Shown one piece after another: positions 1-8,521 of a stretch of DNA of 64,000 nucleotides (the first letter of the stretch is position 1; each line of letters begins with the position of its first letter). A program made the position numbers and the translations under genes. The notes under the pieces were generated by a model, which saw nothing but the letters and a program-made list of their open reading frames with translations, did not search any database and was not told where the DNA came from. The stretch is taken from NCBI RefSeq assembly GCF_001945365.1, contig NZ_MSTQ01000013.1, forward strand, positions 62,001-126,000, in the 5' to 3' direction. Source of the stretch: Pseudomonas reinekei. Lineage in GTDB: Bacteria > Pseudomonadota > Gammaproteobacteria > Pseudomonadales > Pseudomonadaceae.

Positions 1-408
1 GCCTACGCCGACCAGTTGGTGCATGACGATGAAGGTGACTTTCCAGGGCCTCTGGCCGGGATTCGAGCGGGCCTGAAAGCAGCGCGGCATCCGCAACTGG
101 TGGTATTGCCTTGTGACGTGCCGCGCATCGATGCAGCCCTGCTTGCCAACATGCGCGAAACCGCCAGCCAGCATCCAGACAAACCCTTGATGTTGTGGCA
201 TGACGAGCACTGGGAACCGTTGCTGTGCGTTATCCCTGTGGCACTGCGCACGCACTTCGAGAGTGCCTGGCACGAGGGTGAGCGCAGCCCGGGACGAGTG
301 ATGCGCAAACTGGGCGCGATTGCCTTGCAGTGCCCCGACAATGACCCGCGCCTGGCCAATCTGAATACGCCGGAACTGTTAAGCACGCACAACACTGTGT
401 CAGACTGA
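1..408 (+). CDS. mobA: Molybdenum cofactor guanylyltransferase MobA, 3' part
   Basis: The reading frame is open from base 1 (A-Y-A-D-Q-L-V-H-D-D), so the 5' end lies outside the window. About 135 C-terminal residues are visible. The segment DDEGDFPGPLAGIRAGL and the later VLPCDVPRID are the conserved GPLAG loop and the metal-binding PCD motif of MobA nucleotidyltransferases. The enzyme transfers GMP from GTP to molybdopterin in the cytoplasm, giving the guanine dinucleotide cofactor used by DMSO-reductase-family enzymes. The arsenite oxidase AioA in this window is of that family, although the two genes are far apart and need not be linked. The family assignment is firm. The exact start cannot be given. 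Confidence 0.9.
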   Translation, partial: AYADQLVHDDEGDFPGPLAGIRAGLKAARHPQLVVLPCDVPRIDAALLANMRETASQHPDKPLMLWHDEHWEPLLCVIPVALRTHFESAWHEGERSPGRVMRKLGAIALQCPDNDPRLANLNTPELLSTHNTVSD

Positions 409-486
409 CACTACGCAAGGAACTTGCGGGCGCTGTTTACGTCTCAAGCTCAGTAACCAAAAGAATTCATTTTCGGAGACACACCC

Positions 487-708
487 ATGACTCAACGGAC
501 CCTCGCCACTTTCATGCTCGCACTGGGCCTCGCTACCCTCGCCGGCTGCGCATCGCCTACAGTGATCACCTTGAATGACGGTCGCGAAATCCAGGCTGTC
601 GACACGCCAAACTACGATGACGAATCGGGCTTCTACGAATTCGAACAACTGGATGGCAAGCAGACGCGCATCAACAAGGATCAGGTTCGTACCGTCAAGG
701 AGCTGTAA
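487..708 (+). CDS. YgdI/YgdR-type small lipoprotein
   Basis: This 73-residue protein has a lipoprotein signal peptide ending in the lipobox LAGC (Cys about residue 21), so it should be acylated and anchored in the envelope. The mature part, with TVITLNDGREIQAVDTP and a C-terminal region ending in INKDQVRTVKEL, matches the DUF903 (YgdI/YgdR) SH3-like small lipoproteins. Their function is unknown. A GGAG ribosome-binding site lies about 8 bases before the ATG. The gene stands alone and is followed directly by a rho-independent terminator. Confidence 0.9.
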   Translation: MTQRTLATFMLALGLATLAGCASPTVITLNDGREIQAVDTPNYDDESGFYEFEQLDGKQTRINKDQVRTVKEL

Positions 709-736
709 TCCTGGCGGCATCACCGGATACAAAAAA

Positions 737-763
737 GCCCCGATCAGTCGGGGCATTTTTTTG
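737..763 (+). terminator. Rho-independent terminator after the YgdR-type lipoprotein gene
   Basis: A 7-bp perfect stem, GCCCCGA paired with TCGGGGC, closes a TCAG loop and is followed by a run of seven T after one A. It ends the upstream plus-strand gene. An A run precedes the stem, so it may also work for the convergent minus-strand gene that ends at 786. Confidence 0.85.
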
Positions 764-785
764 TTTGCTGTTTAAGTTCGAGAGG

Positions 786-1064
786 CTACGGATTCGGCTC
801 GCTGTTCAGTTTATCCGCACGAGTCAGTGCCTGCGTGGCCTCGGTGATGCACTTCTTGTCATCATTGGCGGCACGGGCCGCTTCAGCGCTTGCCTGCATC
901 CGCTTGATTTCCATCGTGGTGTTTTCGGACGTCGCTGGCAGGCTGGTGACTTTGTCCTTGAGTTCCTGAAGCTTGATGGTGCAAAGATCGCTGTCCGCAG
1001 CGAATGCGGGAGAGGCCAACATTGCAGCGCAAATGAACATTCCAGCAAAAACGGTACGTTTCAT
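786..1064 (-). CDS. Small exported protein of unknown function
   Basis: This is a 92-residue protein with a clear Sec signal peptide: Lys-Arg, a hydrophobic core, then SPAFA followed by ADSDL. The mature 70 residues are mostly charged and Ala-rich helix with two Cys (DLCTIK and KKCITE) that could form one disulfide. I chose the ATG at 1064 because it has an AGGAGA ribosome-binding site 6 bases upstream and begins the signal peptide. A longer open frame reaches 1139 but would bury the signal. The pattern resembles short periplasmic proteins common in Pseudomonas. No function can be assigned. Confidence 0.75.
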   Translation of the reverse strand: MKRTVFAGMFICAAMLASPAFAADSDLCTIKLQELKDKVTSLPATSENTTMEIKRMQASAEAARAANDDKKCITEATQALTRADKLNSEPNP

Positions 1065-1203
1065 GAGTATCTCCTGGCTTGGAAAGTCTCTGCACTGCCC
1101 GGGAAACTCACTGGCGGTACCGAGATCATTGAACGCCACATTCGTGGTGCCTGTTCAAATGACTGTAAACCAGCGTGGAAATTCGATTTTTTCCGTATCA
1201 CTA

Positions 1204-2094
1204 TCACCATTGCAGGGTGATTGCGCTCTCGAACTCTCGCTCCTCCCCGGTCACCGGATCGACAAACTTCAACCCTTGCGCCAGCAGTTTCAAAGGATTG
1301 GCGTAGTCGTCTGTCGCGTCCCTGAGTACCTGTGGATAAAACGGATCGTTGCAGATACTCGCGCCCAAGGCCGTCATGTGCACACGTAACTGATGCTTCT
1401 TGCCCGTCACCGGATAGAGGCCGTAACGCCACAGATCGCCATTTTTCTCCCTGACCTCAACCGCCGTCTCGGTATTGCTGACGCCCGGACCTTCCTGCAT
1501 GCGGAAGAATGGCTCGCCATCAATGAGCCGGCTTTTATGGACCAACGGAAAAGACAGATCAGGTAATGCCCGGGCAATGGCTTCGTAGCGCTTTTCAATC
1601 TGCCGGGTTGGAAACAGGGATTGATACGCCGAGCGACTTTGCGGGTTGGCGGAAAACAGCACCAGGCCAGCGGTATGGCGATCGATGCGATGCAGCGGCA
1701 CCAGATGCGGATTATCCAGACGGCGGATCAGCCGCCTGAGCAAAGTCTGCTCCACATACTCACCGGCCGGCGTCACCGGGAGAAAATGTGGTTTATCTGC
1801 CACCACCAGATGTTCATCTGCATACAGAATCGACTCAGTCACCGGGATGGGTTTTTCGTCCGGCACTTCGCGAAAATAGTGAATCCGCAAACCTTCCTTG
1901 TACGGCAGATCAAGGGCGATTGGCATGCCGTGTCCATCGAGAACGCGGCCACGGGCGACCCTGTCCAGCCATTGCTCACGGCTGATGGCGCTGAAGTGCT
2001 CGCACAGACAGTCGATTACGGTCCGCCACGGGCCAGCCGGTAAATAGAGTGTGCTGGCCTGGCTGTGTGCGGCAGAAAAAGATGAAGTGGACAT
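1204..2094 (-). CDS. RluA-family pseudouridine synthase
   Basis: A 296-residue enzyme that should isomerise uridine to pseudouridine in rRNA or tRNA. The catalytic motif HRIDRHTAGL is present, with the essential Asp at about residue 138. Later elements typical of the family are KRYEAI and the C-terminal GKKHQLRVHM, where the family usually has GRxHQIRVH. The N-terminal 80 residues resemble the region that precedes the catalytic core in the RluA/RluC/TruC group. Which RNA site it modifies cannot be read from the sequence. It lies alone on the minus strand. Confidence 0.88.
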   Translation of the reverse strand: MSTSSFSAAHSQASTLYLPAGPWRTVIDCLCEHFSAISREQWLDRVARGRVLDGHGMPIALDLPYKEGLRIHYFREVPDEKPIPVTESILYADEHLVVADKPHFLPVTPAGEYVEQTLLRRLIRRLDNPHLVPLHRIDRHTAGLVLFSANPQSRSAYQSLFPTRQIEKRYEAIARALPDLSFPLVHKSRLIDGEPFFRMQEGPGVSNTETAVEVREKNGDLWRYGLYPVTGKKHQLRVHMTALGASICNDPFYPQVLRDATDDYANPLKLLAQGLKFVDPVTGEEREFESAITLQW

Positions 2095-2166
2095 ACGAAC
2101 GTTCTAACCCTCGATGCAGAGCGGCATTATCCAACAGCAACGGGGGTCGAACCTAGCGCAGATTCT

Positions 2167-2484
2167 TCAGGCCGGAATCTGCGTGCGCGCCGCCGCTTCG
2201 GTGTACTCCTTCAGCCAGCGCAGCACATCGACCGCTTCCCACCGTCCCGGATCATAAATCGCATACAACAAGCCCTGATAACCCACGACGTCCAGTTGCC
2301 GGTGATAGCCAGCACGCTGGAACAAGGCTTCGATTTCAGCAAAACAGGTGTTGAAGTGGACTTTGTTGAAAGGGGTTTTTCCCTCCGTCACCAGCCCGTC
2401 CAGGCGCAACTCGAGGACTGCCTCGCGCACCACGTCCACCGGCATCAGGTTTACGCTGCTTTTCAATTGCTCGACATTGACCAC
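2167..2484 (-). CDS. Conserved small protein, predicted LexA-controlled
   Basis: A 105-residue protein, not recognised by function. It starts with GTG at 2484 behind a GAGGGAAG-type ribosome-binding site. The sequence is compact and globular with no signal peptide or membrane segment. The segments VDVVREAVLELRLDGLV and DVLRWLKEYTEA look helical. A perfect 16-bp palindrome fitting the LexA consensus lies 76-91 bases upstream and overlaps a plausible promoter, so induction by DNA damage is inferred. The product could be a small SOS accessory protein, but that rests only on the operator. Confidence 0.7.
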   Translation of the reverse strand: MVNVEQLKSSVNLMPVDVVREAVLELRLDGLVTEGKTPFNKVHFNTCFAEIEALFQRAGYHRQLDVVGYQGLLYAIYDPGRWEAVDVLRWLKEYTEAAARTQIPA

Positions 2485-2559
2485 GATTCTTCCCTCTCAC
2501 GCCTGAACCTGCGCACTTTCGCCGGGTTACCGGGAGCGGCAAGGCTGCATTGCGAATAA

Positions 2560-2575
2560 CTGTATGCGCATACAG
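2560..2575 (-). promoter_or_regulatory. LexA (SOS) box
   Basis: CTGTATGCGCATACAG is a perfect palindrome and fits the LexA consensus CTGT-N8-ACAG. On the minus strand it sits between TTGGTA (-35-like) and CATACAGT/TTAT (-10-like), where LexA would block the promoter of the gene starting at 2484. Confidence 0.8.
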
Positions 2576-2653
2576 TATCCGAATACCAACCTGTAAGCCA
2601 AGAGGATCAATCGTAAAGTTCGACAGGCGGGAACATCGTTGCCGTGAAACTAG

Positions 2654-2890
2654 TTACCGCAGGAACGCCACCACCTCATCGGCACTGAAGGGCCAGCCCA
2701 GCTCAGCCCCTGTGTCGACCCGTCGCAATACCGGAATGCGCAGACTGTAAGCCGCGAACCAGGTTTCGTCTTCAGCGATATCCACCAGTTCCACCAACAG
2801 GCCACGCTCGACGAATTCCATCAGCATGGCTTCGGCTACTTCGCAGAGATGGCACCCCAAGGTGCCGAACAACTGACATTCAGGAAGCAT
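2654..2890 (-). CDS. Glutaredoxin-like (DUF836) thiol protein
   Basis: A 78-residue protein with a thioredoxin fold start (CQLFGTLGCHLC) and a CxxC redox pair at about residues 13 and 16. The cis-Pro region is RIPVLRR, followed by GAELGWPFSADEV. This is the pattern of the short DUF836 glutaredoxin family. It probably acts as a cytoplasmic thiol-disulfide protein of unknown partner. It lies upstream of and in the same direction as the predicted SOS gene, but the 169-base gap suggests separate transcription. Confidence 0.85.
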   Translation of the reverse strand: MLPECQLFGTLGCHLCEVAEAMLMEFVERGLLVELVDIAEDETWFAAYSLRIPVLRRVDTGAELGWPFSADEVVAFLR

Positions 2891-3031
2891 GAGGGCTCAA
2901 CCGAAAAAATTAAGTGATCATTCTAGGCCTGGCCTGGAAAACCGTCGAGCCATTGCATTTTCTGCTCTGTAGCCCGGACTGCTATCGCCTCCTGCAAGGT
3001 TTTTATTCCTGGGCCGAAGGCGAAGAAAGCA

Positions 3032-4240
3032 TCAATCCTGACTGACCGCGCCGATCTTGTGCACCGACAGGTCCGCGCCGTAGTACTCCTCTTCCTGACT
3101 CAAACGCAAACCGTGGAACGCCTTGATCGTGCCATACACCGCAAAGCCGCCGGCCAATGCCACCACCACCCCCAACGCGGTGCCAATCAACTGACTGATC
3201 AGACTCACACCGCCCAAACCGCCCAGCGCGCTCTGGCCGAAGATGCCGCAGGCAATGCCACCCCACACCCCGCACAAGCCATGCAAGGGCCAGACACCCA
3301 GCACATCGTCGATTTGCCATTTGACCTGCGCGGCCGTAAAGCACCAGACGAACAATGCCCCGGCAATGGCACCGGTCACCAGCGCCCCGACCGGATGCAT
3401 CAGGTCGGAACCGGCGCAGATCGCCACCAGTCCGGCCAATGGGCCGTTGTGCAGGAAGCCGGGGTCGTTGCGGCCGACAACCAAGGCCGCCACAGTGCCG
3501 CCGACCATGGCCATCAGCGAATTGACGGCCACCAGCCCGCTCACCCCTTGCAGCGTTTGCGCACTCATCACGTTGAACCCGAACCAGCCGACGATGAGAA
3601 TCCACGAGCCCAATGCCAGGAACGGAATACTCGACGGCGCGAACGCAACCAAGCGCCCTTCGCGATAGCGCCCATTGCGTGGCCCCAACAACAACACCGC
3701 CGCCAGCGCCAGCCAGCCGCCCATGGCATGGACCACTACCGAGCCGGCAAAGTCATGGAAACCGGCACCGAACTGCGCCAGCAACCAGGCCTGCAAACCA
3801 AAGTTGCCATTCCAGATCATGCCTTCGAAGAACGGGTAGATGAACGCCACGATCAGTGCTGTCGCGCACAGTTGCGGAACGAACCGCGCACGCTCGGCGA
3901 TACCACCGGAGATGATCGCCGGGATCGCCGCGGCGAAGGTCAGCAAAAAGAAAAACTTCACCAGACCGTAACCGTGATCGGCATTGATCACCGCCGCCGG
4001 TTGCATAAAGGTGACGCCGTAGGAAATCCAATAGCCTATAAAGAAGTAAGCCAACGTCGAAATCGCAAAGTCACTGAGAATTTTCGACAATGCGTTGACC
4101 TGGTTTTTTTGCCGGACCGTTCCGACTTCGAGGAAGGCGAAACCGGCGTGCATCGCCAGCACCATGACTGCGCCGATGAGGATGAACAACGTGTTGGAAC
4201 TATGGACCAGGCTGTCCACAGCGCTTTGTATATTTTCCAT
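3032..4240 (-). CDS. amtB: Ammonium transporter AmtB
   Basis: A roughly 402-residue inner-membrane channel of the Amt/Mep/Rh family with about 11 membrane segments. Family landmarks include FAFLEVGTVR early on, ISGGIAERARF, DFAGSVVVHAMGG and HGLCGVWGGIACGIFG. I place the start at the ATG at 4240 (MENIQSAVD). An upstream TTG at 4276 is in frame but gives an atypical extension. There is no glnK next to it, unlike many amtB loci. A minus-strand sigma-54-type promoter candidate lies about 50 bases upstream, which would fit nitrogen control. Confidence 0.93.
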   Translation of the reverse strand: MENIQSAVDSLVHSSNTLFILIGAVMVLAMHAGFAFLEVGTVRQKNQVNALSKILSDFAISTLAYFFIGYWISYGVTFMQPAAVINADHGYGLVKFFFLLTFAAAIPAIISGGIAERARFVPQLCATALIVAFIYPFFEGMIWNGNFGLQAWLLAQFGAGFHDFAGSVVVHAMGGWLALAAVLLLGPRNGRYREGRLVAFAPSSIPFLALGSWILIVGWFGFNVMSAQTLQGVSGLVAVNSLMAMVGGTVAALVVGRNDPGFLHNGPLAGLVAICAGSDLMHPVGALVTGAIAGALFVWCFTAAQVKWQIDDVLGVWPLHGLCGVWGGIACGIFGQSALGGLGGVSLISQLIGTALGVVVALAGGFAVYGTIKAFHGLRLSQEEEYYGADLSVHKIGAVSQD

Positions 4241-4289
4241 GGATTTGGCAGACCTAAAGGCTGAAAAAAGCACCAAAGCAGTTCACGCG

Positions 4290-4306
4290 GGCAATCCATG
4301 CACCAA
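4290..4306 (-). promoter_or_regulatory. Candidate sigma-54 promoter for amtB
   Basis: On the minus strand the 17 bases TTGGTGCATGGATTGCC match the -24/-12 pattern TTGGCACG-N4-TTGCW at the key GG and GC dinucleotides with correct 10-base spacing. The -12 element lies about 50 bases before the amtB ATG. NtrC half-site-like GCACC/GGTGC elements occur close by. In the rest of the stretch to 4565 I see no gene or other clear signal. Confidence 0.5.
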
Positions 4307-4565
4307 GTAGTGACGTCTCGAATCGAGTCAATCACTCCCGATGAACCGCTTTGGCGCACAGGGTTCGTAAAATCGATCGATCCCGGACAATTGCCCGGGC
4401 TTCGATCGTTTGAGTTAAGGTTTTACGAAAATCATGCCCGGCAACAGCGCATTCGCGCAGGCTGGCGCACCACGACACAGCAAAAGTTGTACCAGTCATT
4501 TGTACTGAACCTTCGCGCAAGGCTCATACTCGAACGATTCAGAAAGCCACCTATGGAGATCACCA

Positions 4566-4880
4566 ATGGCCAGCATCAAGGCAAAGACTGCTCAAGAAAT
4601 CCTGATGAGCGATTTTCAGACACTGGTCAGCGACACCGAGCGGTTGCTGGAGCACACCGCGTCCCTGGCTGGTGACCAGGCTGATGAGCTGCGAGACCAG
4701 ATCCACGACAGTCTGCTGCGCGCACGCGAAACCTTGAAATTGACCGAGGACTCCCTGCGTGAACGCGGCAAGGCTGCCGTCACCGCCACCGAGGATTATG
4801 TCCAGGCCAACCCTTGGCAATCGGTCGGGATTGCGGCGGGCGTGGGCTTCCTGATTGGTCTGCTGGCGACACGGCGCTGA
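4566..4880 (+). CDS. DUF883 (ElaB/YqjD-type) ribosome/membrane-associated protein
   Basis: A 104-residue protein with a long amphipathic helix rich in Glu, Arg and Leu (residues about 10-80). One C-terminal membrane segment (VGIAAGVGFLIGLLATRR) follows the NPWQSVGIAAG signature. This is the ElaB/YqjD/DUF883 family, tail-anchored proteins reported to bind ribosomes in stationary phase in E. coli. It starts a three-gene run with the next two genes, matching the yqjD-yqjE-yqjK arrangement. A GGAGATCACC ribosome-binding region precedes the ATG. Confidence 0.9.
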   Translation: MASIKAKTAQEILMSDFQTLVSDTERLLEHTASLAGDQADELRDQIHDSLLRARETLKLTEDSLRERGKAAVTATEDYVQANPWQSVGIAAGVGFLIGLLATRR

Positions 4881-4881
4881 T

Positions 4882-5271
4882 ATGGCAATCGGTGAATCCG
4901 GCTCGTCCGAGACAGGCACAGGCTCCTCATCGCGGCGCCTGGGCGCCGCGTTCCTTGGTTTGCTGCACAGTCATGTCGAACTCTTTGGCATCGAATTGCA
5001 GGAGCAAAAGGCCCGCACCGTAAGCCTGCTGTTATTTGCAGGCCTGGCGTTGGTATTTGCCCTGCTGTTGCTGGTGGGGCTTTCGACGCTGGTGCTGATC
5101 CTGTTTTGGGACACCTATAGACTGGCGGCCATCATCGGGCTTTGCGTGTTCTATACCCTGGCGGCGATCTTCTGCGGCATGCGCCTCAGAGCAGCCATTT
5201 TCGACGAATCCTCGCCCTTCCATGGCACCCTGGAAGAACTGGCCAATGATCGGGAGCGCCTGCTGCCATGA
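4882..5271 (+). CDS. YqjE-type phage-holin-family membrane protein
   Basis: A 129-residue protein with two strong membrane segments (TVSLLLFAGLALVFALLLLV and LAAIIGLCVFYTLAAIF) and a polar N-terminus. The segment SHVELFGIELQEQK is typical of YqjE (holin superfamily III). I start at the ATG at 4882, one base after the stop of the DUF883 gene. An in-frame GTG at 4855 would overlap that gene. Its role is unknown. Position and spacing support one operon with its neighbours. Confidence 0.88.
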   Translation: MAIGESGSSETGTGSSSRRLGAAFLGLLHSHVELFGIELQEQKARTVSLLLFAGLALVFALLLLVGLSTLVLILFWDTYRLAAIIGLCVFYTLAAIFCGMRLRAAIFDESSPFHGTLEELANDRERLLP

Positions 5272-5612
5272 ACCTGCCTGAACTCCCGAGCAACAGTTCG
5301 CGCACGGAAATGCGCAAGGCGTTGATCCGCCTGCGCATGGAAATGCATCGCCAGGAAATCCGTCACGAGTCCGCGCAACTGCTGCAACCCCTGCAGCGTG
5401 TTCGCGGGATGACGCAGAACCTGCAAGACGGCTTCGGCATCAAGCACGCCCCGCTGTGGGGCGTGGCCGCCGTGACCTTGCTCGGTTTTTTGACCGGCAA
5501 GGGTGCAAAACATGGCGGCGGGGTCACCAGCCTGACGCGTCTGGTTCGTCTGGGCACCACATTGGGGCCGCTGATCAAATTGATCATACAGGGCTCCTCG
5601 CGTAAAAACTAA
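5268..5612 (+). CDS. YqjK-like protein of the yqjDE operon
   Basis: A 114-residue protein whose ATG overlaps the stop of the yqjE-type gene (ATGA), so translation is likely coupled. The N-terminal half is a charged helix with many Arg and Glu. A short hydrophobic stretch (APLWGVAAVTLLGFLTG) follows, then a basic end. It occupies the yqjK position but sequence conservation in this slot is weak. No function is known. Confidence 0.75.
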   Translation: MNLPELPSNSSRTEMRKALIRLRMEMHRQEIRHESAQLLQPLQRVRGMTQNLQDGFGIKHAPLWGVAAVTLLGFLTGKGAKHGGGVTSLTRLVRLGTTLGPLIKLIIQGSSRKN

Positions 5613-5738
5613 GCGACCACTATCTGGCTGCATTCTTGCAACACCCGCGGGATGAACCTCTTTATCAAGGGGGTCAATCCTGCGTGCCTACCCGGTGCCC
5701 AGCCCAACCCCAAAAACAAGATCTACTAAGGAGGCCTT

Positions 5739-6902
5739 GTGATCGACGGGCAACCGCTTGCCTGCTTTCAGCCGTTCATCGATACCGCGACCGGCCGTAT
5801 CGCCGGCGTCGAAGCACTGGGACGCCTGCGTCACGGCGATGGGCAATTGGCGTCCGTGGGCCCCCTGTTCGCCGACCCAAGAACCAACGCCATTTCGCTT
5901 CGTCGTCTCGATCGCCAGCTGCGCGATAACGCCTTGAGCCGGTTACATGAGGCCCCGCCGGACTGGTTTCTAAGCCTGAACATTTCCCCGCGCTGGATCA
6001 GCCGCCTGCGCCCCGATCAACCACTTCCAAGCCTCAAGCAACTGGCAAGACATGACGTCGACCCACGGCGAATCGTTTTCGAGATCACCGAACTGGGTGG
6101 CGACATCCAGCGCCTGGCGCACGTGGTCGCGCGCTACCGACTGGCTGGGGCGCGGATTGCCATCGATGATTTCGGCGCCGGCTACTCGCAACTCGATCGC
6201 GTCCTGGCGCTGCAACCGGACATCCTCAAACTCGACATGCGCCTGTTCCAGGCCGCCGCGCTGGGCGGGCCGAGCAGTGATGTGGTCAAGGCCCTGGCGC
6301 AGATGGCCGAGAAAACCGGTTGCTGGATTATCGCCGAAGGCGTGGAAACCGAAGCTCAGCTCCACTTTGCTCTGGAATGCGGATCGCGCTATGTGCAGGG
6401 TTTTCTGTTCGCCGGGGCACAAGAACAATTCTTTGCCACCGGGGCCTTCGTCGAAAAATTTGCTCAACTGCGACAGCGCTACGTTCAGCAAAAACTCACA
6501 GAACGCGGACGCCTGAAAATCATGCGCCAACAACTGAGTGAACTGATGGCGATCCTGCAAGCCTGGGCCCAGACCCGCGCGCCCCTGAGCGCGCTGCCGC
6601 AACTGGACGCCTTTCCCTGGTTATTGCGCTTCTACCAGTGTGACCGTCACGGCACTCAACTGACGCCGAACCTGGAATGGCGCAACAATGGTTGGGTCGC
6701 CGACAGCCGTTATCTGGGTCATAACTGGTCCTGGCGCCCCTACTTCTATCACTTGCTCGCAGAAGGCTGGGATGAGCGCCGGCTGACGCTGTCCAACACC
6801 TATCGCGATGCCACCAGCAACCAGTACTGCCTGACCGCGGGGCAGTTTTTCGACAATGGCGAACGCTTGCTGCTTATCGATATCGACGCCGTCGGACTGT
6901 AG
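5739..6902 (+). CDS. EAL-domain c-di-GMP phosphodiesterase with YkuI_C-like sensor
   Basis: A 387-residue cytoplasmic protein starting with GTG behind a strong AAGGAGG site. The EAL domain (about 1-245) keeps all key elements: EALGRL at residues 25-30, the Asn-containing LNISPRW, FEITE, IDDFGAGYS, LKLDMRLF, IAEGVE and VQGFLFA. It should therefore be an active phosphodiesterase converting c-di-GMP to pGpG. The C-terminal 120 residues (FYQCDRHGTQLTPN through NWSWRPYFYHLL) resemble the PAS-like domain found after EAL in Bacillus YkuI, suggesting ligand control. No GGDEF domain and no membrane segment are present. Confidence 0.9.
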   Translation: MIDGQPLACFQPFIDTATGRIAGVEALGRLRHGDGQLASVGPLFADPRTNAISLRRLDRQLRDNALSRLHEAPPDWFLSLNISPRWISRLRPDQPLPSLKQLARHDVDPRRIVFEITELGGDIQRLAHVVARYRLAGARIAIDDFGAGYSQLDRVLALQPDILKLDMRLFQAAALGGPSSDVVKALAQMAEKTGCWIIAEGVETEAQLHFALECGSRYVQGFLFAGAQEQFFATGAFVEKFAQLRQRYVQQKLTERGRLKIMRQQLSELMAILQAWAQTRAPLSALPQLDAFPWLLRFYQCDRHGTQLTPNLEWRNNGWVADSRYLGHNWSWRPYFYHLLAEGWDERRLTLSNTYRDATSNQYCLTAGQFFDNGERLLLIDIDAVGL

Positions 6903-7013
6903 GAATGCTCTCAACGCATTCCCCGGCGTATTAAGAACAGCCTCTTGCCCCTTGCAGGTCGGGGTGCGAACCGGGAAGCTAGGCCCTCAGTCACCTGACG
7001 GAGAGAAACAGCC

Positions 7014-8342
7014 TTGGATTGGCATACCCTGCTTACCCGCGAACGCCTCGGAAAGCCGCTGCACAGCCCGCAAGAACTCGGCCGCAGCCCTTTTCACAAA
7101 GACCATGACCGGATCATCTTCTCAGGTGCGTTCCGTCGCCTCGGACGCAAAACCCAGGTTCATCCGGTGTCGAGCAACGACCACATTCATACGCGCCTGA
7201 CGCATTCACTGGAAGTCAGTTGTGTCGGCCGGTCGCTGGGTATGCGTGTCGGCGAAACCATTCGCAGCGCCTTGCCCGACTGGTGCGAACCCAGTGATCT
7301 GGGAATGGTCGTGCAATCGGCCTGCCTGGCCCATGACATCGGCAACCCGCCGTTCGGACACTCTGGCGAAGATGCGATTCGTCACTGGTTCCAGCAGGCT
7401 GCGGGGCGTGGCTGGCTGGACGCGATGAGTGAAGCCGAGCGCAATGACTTCCTTAATTTCGAGGGCAACGCCCAAGGCTTTCGAGTTCTGACTCAGCTGG
7501 AGTATCACCAGTTCGATGGTGGCACGCGACTGACCTACGCCACGCTCGGCACGTACCTGAAATACCCGTGGACGGCCAAGCATGCCGATTCGCTGGGATA
7601 CAAAAAGCACAAATTCGGCTGCTACCAGAGTGAGCTGCCGCTGCTCGAGCAGATCGCCCAGAAACTGGGCTTGCCACAACTTGAGGAGCAACGCTGGGCG
7701 CGCCATCCGCTGGTGTACCTGATGGAGGCCGCCGATGACATCTGCTACGCGTTGATCGATCTTGAAGACGGCCTGGAAATGGAGTTGCTGGAATACGCCG
7801 AAGTCGAGTCGCTGTTGCTGGACCTGGTGGGTGACGATCTGCCGGAAACCTATCGTCAGCTCGGCCCCAGGGATTCACGTCGACGCAAACTGGCGATCCT
7901 GCGCGGCAAGGCCATCGAGCACTTGACCAATGCCGCTGCCCGCGCCTTTGTCGAACAGCAGGACACATTGCTGGCCGGTACGCTGCCTGGGGATCTGGTT
8001 GAGCACATGCACGGCCCGGCCAAACGGTGTGTCCTGAACGCAAAAGACATGGCGCGTAAAAAAATCTTCCAGGACAAACGCAAGACCTTGCACGAAATCG
8101 GCGCCTACACCACGTTGGAAATCTTGCTTAACGCCTTCTGCGGTGCGGCACTCGAGCAACATGGCGGTCGAACGCCATCGTTCAAGAGTCGGCGGATTCT
8201 CGATCTGCTGGGCAACAATGCGCCCGACCCGAACGGCCCTTTACACACCTCGTTTCTACGGATGATCGACTTCATCGCCGGCATGACCGACAGCTACGCC
8301 AGCGATATGGCGCTGGAAATGACCGGACGTTCCAGTCACTGA
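7014..8342 (+). CDS. dgt: Deoxyguanosinetriphosphate triphosphohydrolase (dGTPase)
   Basis: A 442-residue HD-domain enzyme that hydrolyses dGTP, and often other dNTPs, to the nucleoside and tripolyphosphate. Metal ligands and active-site motifs are visible: RLTHSLEVS with His at about 64, LAHDIGNPPFGHSGE with HD at 107-108, and the later EAADDICYALIDLEDG. The start is a TTG at 7014 with CGGAGAG about 10 bases upstream. The first ATG inside would cut into the conserved N-terminus (DWHTLLTRERLGKPL). Confidence 0.93.
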   Translation: MDWHTLLTRERLGKPLHSPQELGRSPFHKDHDRIIFSGAFRRLGRKTQVHPVSSNDHIHTRLTHSLEVSCVGRSLGMRVGETIRSALPDWCEPSDLGMVVQSACLAHDIGNPPFGHSGEDAIRHWFQQAAGRGWLDAMSEAERNDFLNFEGNAQGFRVLTQLEYHQFDGGTRLTYATLGTYLKYPWTAKHADSLGYKKHKFGCYQSELPLLEQIAQKLGLPQLEEQRWARHPLVYLMEAADDICYALIDLEDGLEMELLEYAEVESLLLDLVGDDLPETYRQLGPRDSRRRKLAILRGKAIEHLTNAAARAFVEQQDTLLAGTLPGDLVEHMHGPAKRCVLNAKDMARKKIFQDKRKTLHEIGAYTTLEILLNAFCGAALEQHGGRTPSFKSRRILDLLGNNAPDPNGPLHTSFLRMIDFIAGMTDSYASDMALEMTGRSSH

Positions 8343-8354
8343 ACTGAATCTGCT

Positions 8355-8387
8355 GATCGGCCATTACGTCGTCGGTAATGGCCGATC
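8355..8387. terminator. Perfect 13-bp hairpin after dgt
   Basis: GATCGGCCATTAC and GTAATGGCCGATC form a perfect stem around a 7-base loop, 13 bases after the dgt stop. No T run follows on the plus strand, so a classical intrinsic terminator is uncertain. It may protect the mRNA end. Confidence 0.5.
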
Positions 8388-8521
8388 AACCGCAAAAAAT
8401 TCAAGTGCATTCAACGTTCGCGGAATATCCCTACAGTTGAAGTCGAGTGAACTGATCGATTGCTCTATGTTGTCGCGAAACAATCACGACTATTTTCGTA
8501 CAACAAATAAGCGTGAATAAC

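Noticed and set aside
3059..4264. A 401-codon plus-strand frame opposite amtB
   Set aside because: It is the antisense shadow of amtB, with the Gln/His/Arg-rich composition expected of a G+C-rich opposite frame.
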